Shown: positions 24,783 to 32,224, counted from the stretch's first letter. The stretch: DNA of 32,224 nucleotides from Bacteroidota bacterium (GCA_022708055.1 JAKIZK010000011.1:1-32224), one strand, 5' to 3'. Translations and numbers: made by a program. Notes: generated by a model not told the origin, from the sequence alone.

Positions 24783-26318
24783 TTAATTATACTCAACTTT
24801 TGCAAAGCAAATATAATTACGATAAGCACATGGTATGATCAACACTTTGCTGCTAACCTGTTTGCCATATTTTGGCAAAAAATCATAGCCTTTGTCAAGA
24901 TTCTTCAATGTGGGATTTCTATATAACTGTCCATCGGGAGCAATACTATAATCAGTTAATAAATTATTTCGTCGCTCCTGTAGGTTAAATAAAAAATGAA
25001 GAGATCCGCCGGTATTTACCATTTGGTATGACATGAGGTCGTCCGAGGCATCATCAAACTGATTTTTGCCCAATACATTATCCCACTCAGGCATTCCTTT
25101 ATCGGAAAATGAATTGACAACGATATTATCAGCATGATAACGGACAGACTGATTGTTATTAAATCTGGAATTGTTCATCCAATAATTATTGTAATAAGGC
25201 GAATAATAATTATTGCCAAAAGAATTAAAATAGGGCTGCCCGTATAAATAATCCCACCGGTTCCAGTTATTAAATCTTGATGTGGTATAATATGATTCGC
25301 TTCCAATAACAAACCCCCCATCTTTACGAATGATGATATTGCGTATAAAGAAATCATTGAATGCACCTTTAAAAGAAGCATCGCCGCGGGCATCTCTTCT
25401 TAAATCTTCCGGGAAAGTATAAACCATATCCACATAAGGTGCTCCGATTTTGGTATCCCATACATAGAAATAATATCCATCTATATTTCCCCTTCGTTCT
25501 TTATAATAAAGAGATGTCAACAGATATCGTTGATTGGTATTGTCTATCTTGATATGTACTTCATCCAACCAGGTTTTTTCTATATTCAGGCTTGCAACTA
25601 CAATAGAATCTGAATATGCCGGCTTCATCATCAATTGAGCAGTATTTATGTTATCGTTATTGGCTCGCAAGAATTTGGAAAAGACCAGATTGCCCATATT
25701 GTCTAATTGAAATACACCCAGATACTCATTTCGTTCTTCCATTTCAATCGGCAATCGGCTTTCCTTCAATAGGCTCAATTTATTGTCAAATAGTTTTGTA
25801 CTAAGCAAATAAGACCTTTTATTTTTAGTATTAATTTTAAAAGCCATGATTTTGCTTTTGTCTTCATTGGTAATAACCGAATAAATTTTATTATTAGCAG
25901 CAAAGCCCAGGTGGGTAGTATCCATCTCTACCGGATTGCCGGCAATGTTGCCCATGCCATCCACTTTGGCTGCCATACAATAAACCACATTCTTTTTTTG
26001 ATACTGATAAATGAGATAACAAAAATCCTGATAAGGGAAAAAATCAATATTAATCATTCTGTCACCTCCCGGTATATAATCCTGCTCCACGCTTGCCACT
26101 TCTTTCATTTCGTTATCCAATACCGAAACGATATGCCGGTTGGCTCTTGTATTTTTATATATGAGATAATGATTATTTATTTTTCCCATTATTTCAAAAA
26201 CCATACGGCGGGTGTCGTCTTTATCAGGTTCCGAATACATTATTTTCTGGGCACCGGCCTGAAAAAACAACAGGGCAAAACCCATTATCAACAATAATTC
26301 TTTATTAAGTATTTTCAT
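24783..26318 (-). CDS. Secreted protein of unknown function with Asn/aromatic-rich insert
   Basis: A 511-residue protein with a signal peptide (MKILNKELLLIMGFALLFFQAGAQ). The body alternates short predicted strands and loops (HYLIYKNTRANRHIVSVLD, FCYLIYQYQKKNVVYCM, IYSVITNEDKSKIMAFKI), which suggests a beta-propeller-like fold, though no blade motif is certain. Residues about 345-392 are a low-complexity insert rich in Asn, Tyr, Trp and Phe (NNYYSPYYNNYWMNNSRFNN). I recognise no family with confidence. It starts a minus-strand unit with the DUF6427-like gene 20 bases downstream, which may hint at a shared envelope function. It diverges from the first kup gene across a 263-bp spacer. Confidence 0.7.
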   Translation of the reverse strand: MKILNKELLLIMGFALLFFQAGAQKIMYSEPDKDDTRRMVFEIMGKINNHYLIYKNTRANRHIVSVLDNEMKEVASVEQDYIPGGDRMINIDFFPYQDFCYLIYQYQKKNVVYCMAAKVDGMGNIAGNPVEMDTTHLGFAANNKIYSVITNEDKSKIMAFKINTKNKRSYLLSTKLFDNKLSLLKESRLPIEMEERNEYLGVFQLDNMGNLVFSKFLRANNDNINTAQLMMKPAYSDSIVVASLNIEKTWLDEVHIKIDNTNQRYLLTSLYYKERRGNIDGYYFYVWDTKIGAPYVDMVYTFPEDLRRDARGDASFKGAFNDFFIRNIIIRKDGGFVIGSESYYTTSRFNNWNRWDYLYGQPYFNSFGNNYYSPYYNNYWMNNSRFNNNQSVRYHADNIVVNSFSDKGMPEWDNVLGKNQFDDASDDLMSYQMVNTGGSLHFLFNLQERRNNLLTDYSIAPDGQLYRNPTLKNLDKGYDFLPKYGKQVSSKVLIIPCAYRNYICFAKVEYN

Positions 26319-26347
26319 TTGTTTCCAGTAAGTTTTACATCAATCCT

Positions 26348-26423
26348 TGCATATATCAATTATGTTGATGCAAGATGCAACTAAATTACACTTTTGACAC
26401 ACATAAAACATGCAAAGTTGCAT
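26348..26423. promoter_or_regulatory. Cluster of five ATGCAA/TTGCAT motifs between divergent genes
   Basis: Five copies of ATGCAA or its complement TTGCAT lie within 76 bp: 26348-26353, 26368-26373, 26375-26380, 26410-26415 and 26418-26423. The first two belong to a dyad (26346-26374, CTTGC...GCAAG with inner ATCAA/TTGAT). The last two form ATGCAA-AG-TTGCAT. The location between the secreted-protein gene and kup suggests a regulator-binding region. Confidence 0.45.
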
Positions 26424-26482
26424 TGTCTTTGTTTTTGTTACAGCTACAAAAGGGCAGTTGCAAAGATTTTGCCATTTATGCC

Positions 26483-26510
26483 TTGAAAAAAGAATTTGCC
26501 TTTACCTTTG
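26483..26510 (+). promoter_or_regulatory. Putative promoter of the first kup gene (TTG-N17-TACCTTTG)
   Basis: TTG at 26483-26485 and TACCTTTG at 26503-26510 are 17 bases apart, within the Bacteroidota -33/-7 spacing. The leader to the GTG start would be about 67 bases. The rest of the 263-bp spacer holds only the ATGCAA cluster. Confidence 0.5.
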
Positions 26511-26581
26511 AAATTGTGCTTTTTTAAACCCTTTTATTTTACTCAAAAATAAAACCACCATAACCAACCTAAACATCGCCC

Positions 26582-28558
26582 GTGAAAGTACCAACTAACA
26601 GAGTTACGGCAGCAGGATTAATAGTGGCACTTGGCATTATTTATGGTGACATAGGTACCTCACCTCTTTATACTTTTAATGAAATTATTGCGGGACGTGA
26701 AGTAACTGAGCAACTCGTTATCGGCGCACTTTCCTGTATTATATGGACACTTACCTTACAAACCACATTAAAATATGTAATTATGGTTTTAAGGGCTGAT
26801 AACCGTGGCGAGGGAGGCACATTTGCGCTATACGCATTGGTAAGACGCAGAAGAAAATGGCTTGTCATTCCGGCTATGATTGGTGGTGCCTCGTTATTGG
26901 CCGATGGTATTATTACGCCGCCTATGTCCATCACATCGGCAATTGAGGGACTAAAAGAAGTGCCTTCGCTGGGTATTGTAGAAGGTAGTAATACAGCTGT
27001 TATCATTGTATTTACCATTCTTACCTTATTCTTTTTTCTGCAACAATTTGGTACCGCATCCATTGGCAAGCTTTTTGGCCCCATTATGTTTGTTTGGTTT
27101 TTAATGTTGTTTGTACTTGGCATTATTCATTTGGCCGATGATCTGAGCATTCTTAAAGCCTTGAATCCCTACTATGCCATTTCATTTTTAAAAGAATATC
27201 CTCATGGTTTTTGGTTATTGGGTGCTGTATTTCTATGTACCACCGGAGCTGAGGCACTTTATAGCGATTTGGGGCATTGCGGCAGAGAAAATATTCGTAT
27301 TTCCTGGACCTATGTAAAAATTTGTTTGCTGGTAAATTATATCGGGCAAGGGGCTTACCTGCTGGCACACATGAAACCCGGTGTAATACTGACCCCCGAA
27401 GTAAGAGACAGCTTTCAGATAAATGCTTTTTATGATTTGATGCCTCATTGGTTTATCATTCCCGGAGTCATCATTGCTACATCTGCTACTATCATTGCCA
27501 GTCAGGCTATGATTTCAGGCGCATTTACACTTATCAGTGAAGCCATGCGACTAAACCTTTGGCCCAAATTGCGTATTCGCTATCCTTCGGAAGAAAAAGG
27601 GCAGTTATTTATTCCGGCCATTGCCTGGCTCATGTATGCCGGTTGTGTATTTGTACTTTTCTATTTTAGAAAATCAAGTAATATGGCGGCGGCGTATGGA
27701 CTTGCTATCATCGTAACGATGTTGATGACGACCATTTTATTTTCCAATTATTTGGTATTGAACAGAGCAAAGAAAGGATGGGTGTATATCTTTTTGGTTT
27801 GCTTCTTAATAATAGAGTCAGCTTATTTCGTAGCCCTGATGCAAAAATTTGTACACGGAGGTTATATTACTTTGTTTATTGGCTTTGTAATGTTCTCAGT
27901 TATGTATATCTGGTTCAGGGCCAGAAAGATTAAAAACAGGTATGTTGAATTTGTGAGGCTGGAGCACTATATTCCAAAAATTCAGGAACTGAGTAATGAC
28001 AAGTCGGTTCCAAAATATGCTACACATTTAATTTATCTGACGAGTGCAAATAATCCTAAAGAAATAGAACATAAGATCATCTATTCAATTCTAAATAAAA
28101 AACCCAAGCGTGCCGACATTTACTGGTTTGTACATGTAGATACACTTGATGACCCCTACACCTGTGAATACAAAGTAGAGCACATCATTCCCAATGATAT
28201 AATCCGAATAGATTTCAGACTGGGTTTCCGAATGGAACCACGCATCAACCTGATGTTTCGCAAAGTGGTAGAAGACCTGGTAGCCAACCGCGAAGTAAAC
28301 ATATTAAGCCGTTACGAAAGCCTTGCCAGCAGCAACACCGTTGGCGATTTTCAGTTTATGGTAATGGAGAAATACCTGAGCCAGGACAACGAACTCCCCT
28401 TCCTTGAAAGACTAATCATGCTTTCCCACTTCTGGATTAAAGACCATAGTCTATCAGAAGAAAAAGGATTTGGACTGGATGCTGCTAATGTAACCGTAGA
28501 AAAATTTCCATTGATAGTGGCACCGGTTACCAATTTGCGGTTAAAAAGAATTGAATAA
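26582..28558 (+). CDS. kup: KUP family potassium transporter (first copy)
   Basis: The 658-residue protein is a Kup/HAK/KT-type K+ uptake permease. The N-terminal signature IVALGIIYGDIGTSPLY (residues 14-30) is followed by about 12 membrane helices. Conserved blocks include IIWTLTLQTTLKYV, RADNRGEGGTFALYAL and FLCTTGAEALYSDLGHCGR. The cytoplasmic tail starts near residue 450 (RARKIKNRYVEFVRLEHY) and ends with SEEKGFGLDAANVTVEKFPL. The start is a GTG at 26582; no in-frame ATG lies close enough to keep the first helix. The family imports K+, probably with H+. The last 25 codons are also present as a near-identical fragment at 29337-29416. A second full kup follows after a parDE pair. Confidence 0.92.
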   Translation: MKVPTNRVTAAGLIVALGIIYGDIGTSPLYTFNEIIAGREVTEQLVIGALSCIIWTLTLQTTLKYVIMVLRADNRGEGGTFALYALVRRRRKWLVIPAMIGGASLLADGIITPPMSITSAIEGLKEVPSLGIVEGSNTAVIIVFTILTLFFFLQQFGTASIGKLFGPIMFVWFLMLFVLGIIHLADDLSILKALNPYYAISFLKEYPHGFWLLGAVFLCTTGAEALYSDLGHCGRENIRISWTYVKICLLVNYIGQGAYLLAHMKPGVILTPEVRDSFQINAFYDLMPHWFIIPGVIIATSATIIASQAMISGAFTLISEAMRLNLWPKLRIRYPSEEKGQLFIPAIAWLMYAGCVFVLFYFRKSSNMAAAYGLAIIVTMLMTTILFSNYLVLNRAKKGWVYIFLVCFLIIESAYFVALMQKFVHGGYITLFIGFVMFSVMYIWFRARKIKNRYVEFVRLEHYIPKIQELSNDKSVPKYATHLIYLTSANNPKEIEHKIIYSILNKKPKRADIYWFVHVDTLDDPYTCEYKVEHIIPNDIIRIDFRLGFRMEPRINLMFRKVVEDLVANREVNILSRYESLASSNTVGDFQFMVMEKYLSQDNELPFLERLIMLSHFWIKDHSLSEEKGFGLDAANVTVEKFPLIVAPVTNLRLKRIE

Positions 28559-28563
28559 GTTTT
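28484..28563 (+). repeat. 80-bp direct repeat, copy A (3' end of kup)
   Basis: These 80 bases, the end of the first kup plus 5 bases past its stop, recur at 29337-29416 with two substitutions (28487 A/C and 28511 T/C). The second is a synonymous leucine change. The two copies are in the same orientation and bracket the parDE pair. Confidence 0.95.
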
Positions 28564-28632
28564 TTTCATATTGGTTACTTATTATTTCAAGCCGGTTTTT
28601 ACTGACTCGGTGGTGGGGAAAGTGTAAAACTT

Positions 28633-28650
28633 TGACTTTAAGAAAAGTCA
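28633..28650 (+). terminator. Weak hairpin after the first kup gene
   Basis: TGACTTT at 28633-28639 pairs with AAAGTCA at 28644-28650 around a 4-base loop, followed by TTAATCATTT. It is placed 74 bases after the kup stop. The stem is AT-rich and the tail weak. Confidence 0.3.
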
Positions 28651-28680
28651 TTAATCATTTGGAATTTACAGGCATGAGAT

Positions 28681-28703
28681 TATACCAACAATTGGTATAT
28701 TTG
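28681..28703 (+). promoter_or_regulatory. parDE operator overlapping its -7 box
   Basis: A perfect 8-bp inverted repeat with a 3-base spacer (TATACCAA at 28681-28688, TTGGTATA at 28692-28699) runs into TATATTTG (28696-28703), a TAnnTTTG box 17 bases before the antitoxin ATG. Binding of the antitoxin, alone or with the toxin, would block the promoter, as is usual for type II modules. Confidence 0.7.
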
Positions 28704-28720
28704 TACAAACGAAATTTGAT

Positions 28721-28975
28721 ATGGCAAAAAACACTTCTATTCTCTTAGGCGATTATTTTGAAAGTTTCATAAATACGAAAATAAAAAGTGGGCAATATGC
28801 TTCTGCCAGCGAGGTTGTAAGAACTGCTTTAAGGCTTTTTGAGCAAGAAGAAAATAAAAAAGCTGAGCTAATCAAAGAACTTAAAAAAGGAGAAAGATCA
28901 GGTTTCATGCAAAGATTTGAGCGTAAAAAATTTATCAAAAATCTTCATGGCAAATATCTGAATGATGCGTTATAA
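28721..28975 (+). CDS. parD: ParD-family antitoxin
   Basis: The 84-residue protein is a ribbon-helix-helix antitoxin. The N-terminal half is the DNA-binding part (TSILLGDYFESFINTKIKSG, then SASEVVRTALRLFEQEE), matching the ParD motif of strand, helix, turn and helix with GxYxSASEVVR. The C-terminal part (about 50-84) is charged and would wrap the toxin. The stop overlaps the toxin start by 14 bases, the usual coupled arrangement. An 8-bp inverted repeat at 28681-28699 over the -7 box is its likely operator. The ATG at 28721 was chosen because it directly precedes the RHH strand. It neutralises the ParE toxin and represses its own promoter. Confidence 0.93.
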   Translation: MAKNTSILLGDYFESFINTKIKSGQYASASEVVRTALRLFEQEENKKAELIKELKKGERSGFMQRFERKKFIKNLHGKYLNDAL

Positions 28976-29264
28976 GATAAGTAGTAAAGCTGCCGACGAT
29001 CTTGAAAACATCTGGTTATTTACTTTTGAAAACTGGTCATTAGCTCAAGCCGACAGATACCTGAACCTGATATTGGATGAAATAGAATACCTCTCTATAA
29101 ATCCGGATGCGGGAAAAGATTTAAGCCAAATCAGAAAAAGCTATCGTAGTTCAAAAGTCAAATCGCATATTATTTTTTACCGGCACTCAGAAAAACATCA
29201 AACAATTGAAATTATTCGTGTGTTACACCAGCGCATGGATATAGAAAACAGGCTGAATGAATAA
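28962..29264 (+). CDS. parE: ParE-family toxin
   Basis: The 100-residue protein matches the RelE/ParE superfamily. It starts RYKISSKAADDLENIWLFT with helix ENWSLAQADRYLNLILDEIEYL. The core strands include KSHIIFYRH and IEIIRVLHQRMDIENRL, the last being the typical ParE ending (RVLHxRMD). ParE proteins usually inhibit DNA gyrase; RelE-like mRNA cleavage is unlikely on motif grounds but not excluded. Two adjacent ATGs (28962 and 28965) are possible starts. The gene overlaps parD by 14 bases. The module sits between two kup genes and inside an 80-bp direct repeat, so it probably arrived as a small insertion. The frame is intact. Confidence 0.92.
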   Translation: MMRYKISSKAADDLENIWLFTFENWSLAQADRYLNLILDEIEYLSINPDAGKDLSQIRKSYRSSKVKSHIIFYRHSEKHQTIEIIRVLHQRMDIENRLNE

Positions 29265-29318
29265 AAATGAAGTACACCACTAAATCTTTATGGTGGCATT
29301 TTAACACTTGTCGGAATC

Positions 29319-29411
29319 GGTTTTGGGCATAATGTAGCTCATGTAACCGTAGAAAAATTTCCACTGATAGTGGCACCGGTTACCAATTTGCGGTTAAAAA
29401 GAATTGAATAA
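29319..29411 (+). pseudogene. Remnant of a kup 3' end
   Basis: In the frame that reads VTVEKFPLIVAPVTNLRL and ends at TAA (29409-29411), the fragment repeats the last 25 or so codons of the first kup. The codons just upstream (GFGHNVAH) still resemble the parent (GFGLDAAN) but at much lower identity; beyond that no similarity remains. It has no start codon and cannot make a transporter. The stretch 29265-29318 between parE and this remnant holds nothing recognisable. Confidence 0.8.
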
Positions 29412-29416
29412 GTTTT
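29337..29416 (+). repeat. 80-bp direct repeat, copy B
   Basis: Second copy of the kup 3'-end repeat (78 of 80 identical to 28484-28563, offset 853 bp). It lies downstream of parE and 80 bases before the ATG of the second kup. Confidence 0.95.
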
Positions 29417-29437
29417 ATTTATTGTCGACAGGTGTTA

Positions 29438-29445
29438 TACATTTG
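29438..29445 (+). promoter_or_regulatory. Putative -7 box (TACATTTG) for the second kup gene
   Basis: TACATTTG matches TAnnTTTG, 51 bases before the chosen ATG (29497). An 18-codon upstream frame (29457-29513) would lie in the leader. A TTG at 29422 is only 13 bases away, shorter than usual. Confidence 0.4.
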
Positions 29446-29496
29446 CTACCGCAAAAATGGTAAACGGCACTTCACATTTTGCCGCCACCAATCAAT

Positions 29497-31452
29497 ATGT
29501 CTGTAAACACTAAGAAGGTAACCGGCCTGGGGCTTATTGTAGCACTGGGTATCATTTTCGGAGATATTGGTACTTCTCCATTATACGTTTTCAAAGCAAT
29601 AGTAAACTCGAGAATGGTAACGGAAGAACTGATTATTGGCAGTCTTTCCTGCATCATCTGGACACTTACACTGCAGACTACCATCAAATATGTAATTCTT
29701 ACCCTTAAAGCAGATAACAAAGGTGAAGGAGGAATATTTTCCCTTTACACATTAGTAAAGCGAAGAAAAAAATGGTTGGTAATTGCCGCTATGATAGGTG
29801 GCTCTGCACTGCTTGCCGATGGGATGATAACGCCACCGGTAACCGTAACAGCCGCCATTGAAGGTTTAAGGCAAATTCCGGCTGTTGGCGATATTTCTAC
29901 CAATACAATTATTTATATAGTCATTGGCATATTGACTGTATTATTCTTAATGCAACAAATAGGCACCGGCCCTATTGGTAAGTTTTTTGGTCCGGTTATG
30001 TTTATTTGGTTTTTGATGCTGGCAGTTATGGGCTGTCTGCATTTATTCGATTCTTTTGAAATATTCAAAGCATTCAATCCGGCATACGCAGTTAAATTAC
30101 TTACACATTATCCGAATGGTTTCTGGATTTTGGGTGCTGTATTTCTATGCACCACCGGGGCCGAGGCATTATACAGCGACTTGGGCCACTGCGGAAGAGG
30201 CAATATCCGCATATCATGGATTTATGTAAAAGCCTGTTTGATATTAAACTATTTAGGTCAGGGCGCCTGGATGCTGGCCAACTATCATAATCAGTATATT
30301 GATACACAAGTGCTCAATCCGTTTTATGGCATTATGCCCGATTGGTTTCGGCTTACCGGTATCGTCATCGCTACTGCAGCAGCCATCATTGCCAGTCAGG
30401 CGTTGATTTCCGGCTCATTTACATTGGTTGGCGAAGCCATTCGCTTAAATCTTTGGCCCAAGTTGAAGATTAAATATCCTTCTGAAGAAAAAGGACAACT
30501 GTATATACCCGGTGTAAATTTGCTCCTTTATCTGGGCTGTGTAGGCATTGTACTGTATTTCAGAAAATCTGATAATATGGAAGCGGCTTATGGACTGGCA
30601 ATTACTTTATGTATGATTGCTACTTCGTTATTATTTGCCAATTACCTGGTTTTAAGAAGAGTGAAGCCCATTTTTATTTACCTCTATCTTATTGCTTATT
30701 TTGGATTAGAAGGAGCTTTCTTAGGTGCTAATCTTGAAAAATTTCCTCATGGCGGATACGTTGCATTGATTGTAGCGGGCATCCTGTTTTTCATTATGTA
30801 TATCTGGTATCGTGCCAGAAAAATTAAAAACCGGTATGTTGAGTTTGTAAGACTTGAACATTATTTACCAAAAATTCAAGAGCTTAGTACCGATAAAACA
30901 ATTCCAAAATATGCTACACATTTGGTTTTTTTAACCAGCGCCAACAATCCAAAAGAAATTGAACATAAGATTATTTATTCTATACTGAGTAAAAAACCAA
31001 AGCGGGCAGATATTTATTGGATTGTGCACGTAGATACACTGGACGAACCATACACTTGCGACTATACAGTTGAACATATTATTCCCAATGACATTATCCG
31101 CATTGATTTCAAACTTGGTTTCCGAAGACAACCCCGTATAAATTTATTGTTTCAACAAGTAGTGGAAGAGCTTGCTGCTAAACGGGAAATTAATATTTCG
31201 GCTAAATATGAAACGATTGAACGAAGCAGGGCTCATGGCGATTTTCAATTTGTGGTGATGGAGAAATACCTGAGTCAGGATAGCGAACTGCCCTTTACAG
31301 AAAGGTTCATCATGCAGAGTTACTTCTGGTTAAAGGAAATCAGTCTGTCAGAAGAAAAAGGGTTTGGTTTGGATCAGGGAAATGTAACGGTAGAAAAGTT
31401 TCCACTTACTATTGGCGAAGTGCAAAAATTGCCACTGCGCCGATTGCAGTGA
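29497..31452 (+). CDS. kup: KUP family potassium transporter (second copy)
   Basis: A 651-residue paralogue of the transporter at 26582-28558, closely similar over its whole length. It has LIVALGIIFGDIGTSPLY near residues 12-29, about 12 membrane helices, FLCTTGAEALYSDLGHCGRG, and the same cytoplasmic tail (ARKIKNRYVEFVRLEHYLPK, SEEKGFGLDQGNVTVEKFPL). The last residues differ (IGEVQKLPLRRLQ), so the 80-bp repeat does not derive from this copy. A TTG at 29479 would add six residues (MPPPIN); ATG 29497 matches the first copy better. It likely imports K+ at the inner membrane. Two copies with different 5' regions suggest different regulation. Confidence 0.92.
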   Translation: MSVNTKKVTGLGLIVALGIIFGDIGTSPLYVFKAIVNSRMVTEELIIGSLSCIIWTLTLQTTIKYVILTLKADNKGEGGIFSLYTLVKRRKKWLVIAAMIGGSALLADGMITPPVTVTAAIEGLRQIPAVGDISTNTIIYIVIGILTVLFLMQQIGTGPIGKFFGPVMFIWFLMLAVMGCLHLFDSFEIFKAFNPAYAVKLLTHYPNGFWILGAVFLCTTGAEALYSDLGHCGRGNIRISWIYVKACLILNYLGQGAWMLANYHNQYIDTQVLNPFYGIMPDWFRLTGIVIATAAAIIASQALISGSFTLVGEAIRLNLWPKLKIKYPSEEKGQLYIPGVNLLLYLGCVGIVLYFRKSDNMEAAYGLAITLCMIATSLLFANYLVLRRVKPIFIYLYLIAYFGLEGAFLGANLEKFPHGGYVALIVAGILFFIMYIWYRARKIKNRYVEFVRLEHYLPKIQELSTDKTIPKYATHLVFLTSANNPKEIEHKIIYSILSKKPKRADIYWIVHVDTLDEPYTCDYTVEHIIPNDIIRIDFKLGFRRQPRINLLFQQVVEELAAKREINISAKYETIERSRAHGDFQFVVMEKYLSQDSELPFTERFIMQSYFWLKEISLSEEKGFGLDQGNVTVEKFPLTIGEVQKLPLRRLQ

Positions 31453-31494
31453 TTGGTTGAAACTTTATAACTTCAGCAAACCAAAATTTACTGT

Positions 31495-32224
31495 TTGCCT
31501 ACTATTGTCTGGTATATCCTCATGGGCATTATAGTGCTATCTATATTGGCCTATGTATTGCAAGAGCGTCTCATTTTTAAACCGGAAAAGCTAAAACAAG
31601 ACTTTCTGTTTAAATACGATGCGCCATTTAAAGAATATTTTTTTGACATAGCTCTCGGTGTTCGCATCAATGCTTTACATTTTTACAGAGAAAATCCAAA
31701 AGGGCTGATCCTTTATTTCCATGGTAACACGAGAAGCATCAAAGGATGGGCACGATATGCAAAAGATTTTTATCGATATGATTATGATGTTGTGCTGGTA
31801 GATTATCGGGGCTTTGGAAAAAGCACCGGCAAACGAAGTGAAAAGGAAATGATGAGTGATATGCAGTTTGTGTACGACAGGTTAAAAGAAAAATATGCCG
31901 AAGATCATTTGATTGTGTATGGCAGAAGTATGGGGAGTGGATTTGCATCCAAACTTGCCTCGGACAACAGTCCCAGATACCTGATACTCGATGCTCCTTA
32001 TTTCAATTTTTTGAGAGTAATAGAGCGATTTCTTCCCATCCTTCCGGTGCGGGTTGTATTACGTTATCACTTACGAACAGATAAATGGCTGCCACTTGTA
32101 AAATGCCACACTTATATCATTCACGGTACCAAAGACTGGCTGATACCCATTAGACATAGCGAATCTCTTCAAAAAATAAATCCACGAATGATAACGCTTA
32201 TTCGTATTCATGGTGGCGGGCACA
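31495..32224 (+). CDS. Membrane-anchored alpha/beta hydrolase, 3' end cut by window edge
   Basis: The frame is open to the window edge (243 codons). An N-terminal membrane anchor (IVWYILMGIIVLSILAYVL) precedes ERLIFKPEKL, typical of BEM46/ABHD13-like serine hydrolases. The oxyanion-hole strand is LILYFHGNTRS; VLVDYRGFGKSTGK follows. The nucleophile is Ser in YGRSMGSGFA, the acid is probably Asp in HGTKDWLIP, and the catalytic His lies in HGGGH at the very last codon. The start is a TTG at 31495; the ATG at 31522 would cut the anchor helix in half. Substrate unknown. It lies 42 bases after the second kup on the same strand. Confidence 0.82.
   Translation, partial: MPTIVWYILMGIIVLSILAYVLQERLIFKPEKLKQDFLFKYDAPFKEYFFDIALGVRINALHFYRENPKGLILYFHGNTRSIKGWARYAKDFYRYDYDVVLVDYRGFGKSTGKRSEKEMMSDMQFVYDRLKEKYAEDHLIVYGRSMGSGFASKLASDNSPRYLILDAPYFNFLRVIERFLPILPVRVVLRYHLRTDKWLPLVKCHTYIIHGTKDWLIPIRHSESLQKINPRMITLIRIHGGGH

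Noticed and set aside
26319-26581. Riboswitch (c-di-AMP type) upstream of kup
   Set aside because: No conserved riboswitch core was recognised; the spacer is explained better by a promoter and repeated hexamers.

Overview
The window looks like a chromosomal segment of a Bacteroidota bacterium, most likely a member of the Chitinophagaceae or close relatives. The evidence is an AT-rich base composition, repeated Bacteroidota-type -7 promoter boxes (TAnnTTTG), near absence of Shine-Dalgarno sequences, and families typical of the phylum: an OMP_b-brl_3 TonB-dependent receptor, DUF4293, DUF6427, a BlaI/M56/TonB_C sensor pair and the long Bacteroidota form of PurM. This placement is inference from gene content.

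Layout. 1-874 (-) is the 5' part of a tail-specific S41 protease, cut by the window edge. Then come tRNA-His with its own promoter and terminator, a DUF445 membrane protein and a large TonB-dependent receptor. 4664-6873 holds two overlapping GT4-type glycosyltransferases, both apparently starting at non-ATG codons. ftsE (-) converges on them. 7689-10069 is a BlaI-type repressor translationally coupled to an M56 metallopeptidase fused to a plug-like segment and two TonB_C domains, preceded by two phased dyad operators. purM (-) and ribF (+) diverge from a 77-bp spacer. Next, on the minus strand, are a small secreted regulatory-domain protein, a nitronate monooxygenase/FabK-like flavoprotein and a sugar nucleotidyltransferase. 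glyA and a DUF4293 protein run forward into uvrA (-). An orphan ECF sigma factor is followed by a 90-bp palindromic REP-like element and a strong terminator. A minus-strand block follows: dsbD, a free-standing DsbD N-domain protein, purQ, DUF6427 and a secreted protein of unknown function. The last part holds two paralogous KUP potassium transporters separated by a ParD/ParE toxin-antitoxin pair, then the start of an alpha/beta hydrolase cut by the right edge.

Most of the window is core metabolism and cell envelope: purine synthesis (purM, purQ), one-carbon metabolism (glyA), flavin synthesis (ribF), DNA repair (uvrA), periplasmic thiol reduction (dsbD pair), potassium uptake (two kup) and envelope sugars. 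The only clearly accessory piece is the parDE pair. It is bracketed by an 80-bp direct repeat (78/80 identical) made of the 3' end of the first kup gene, so it looks like a small inserted module that kept or duplicated its target. No rRNA, CRISPR array, transposase or integrase was seen, and no gene-free stretch exceeds 300 bases.
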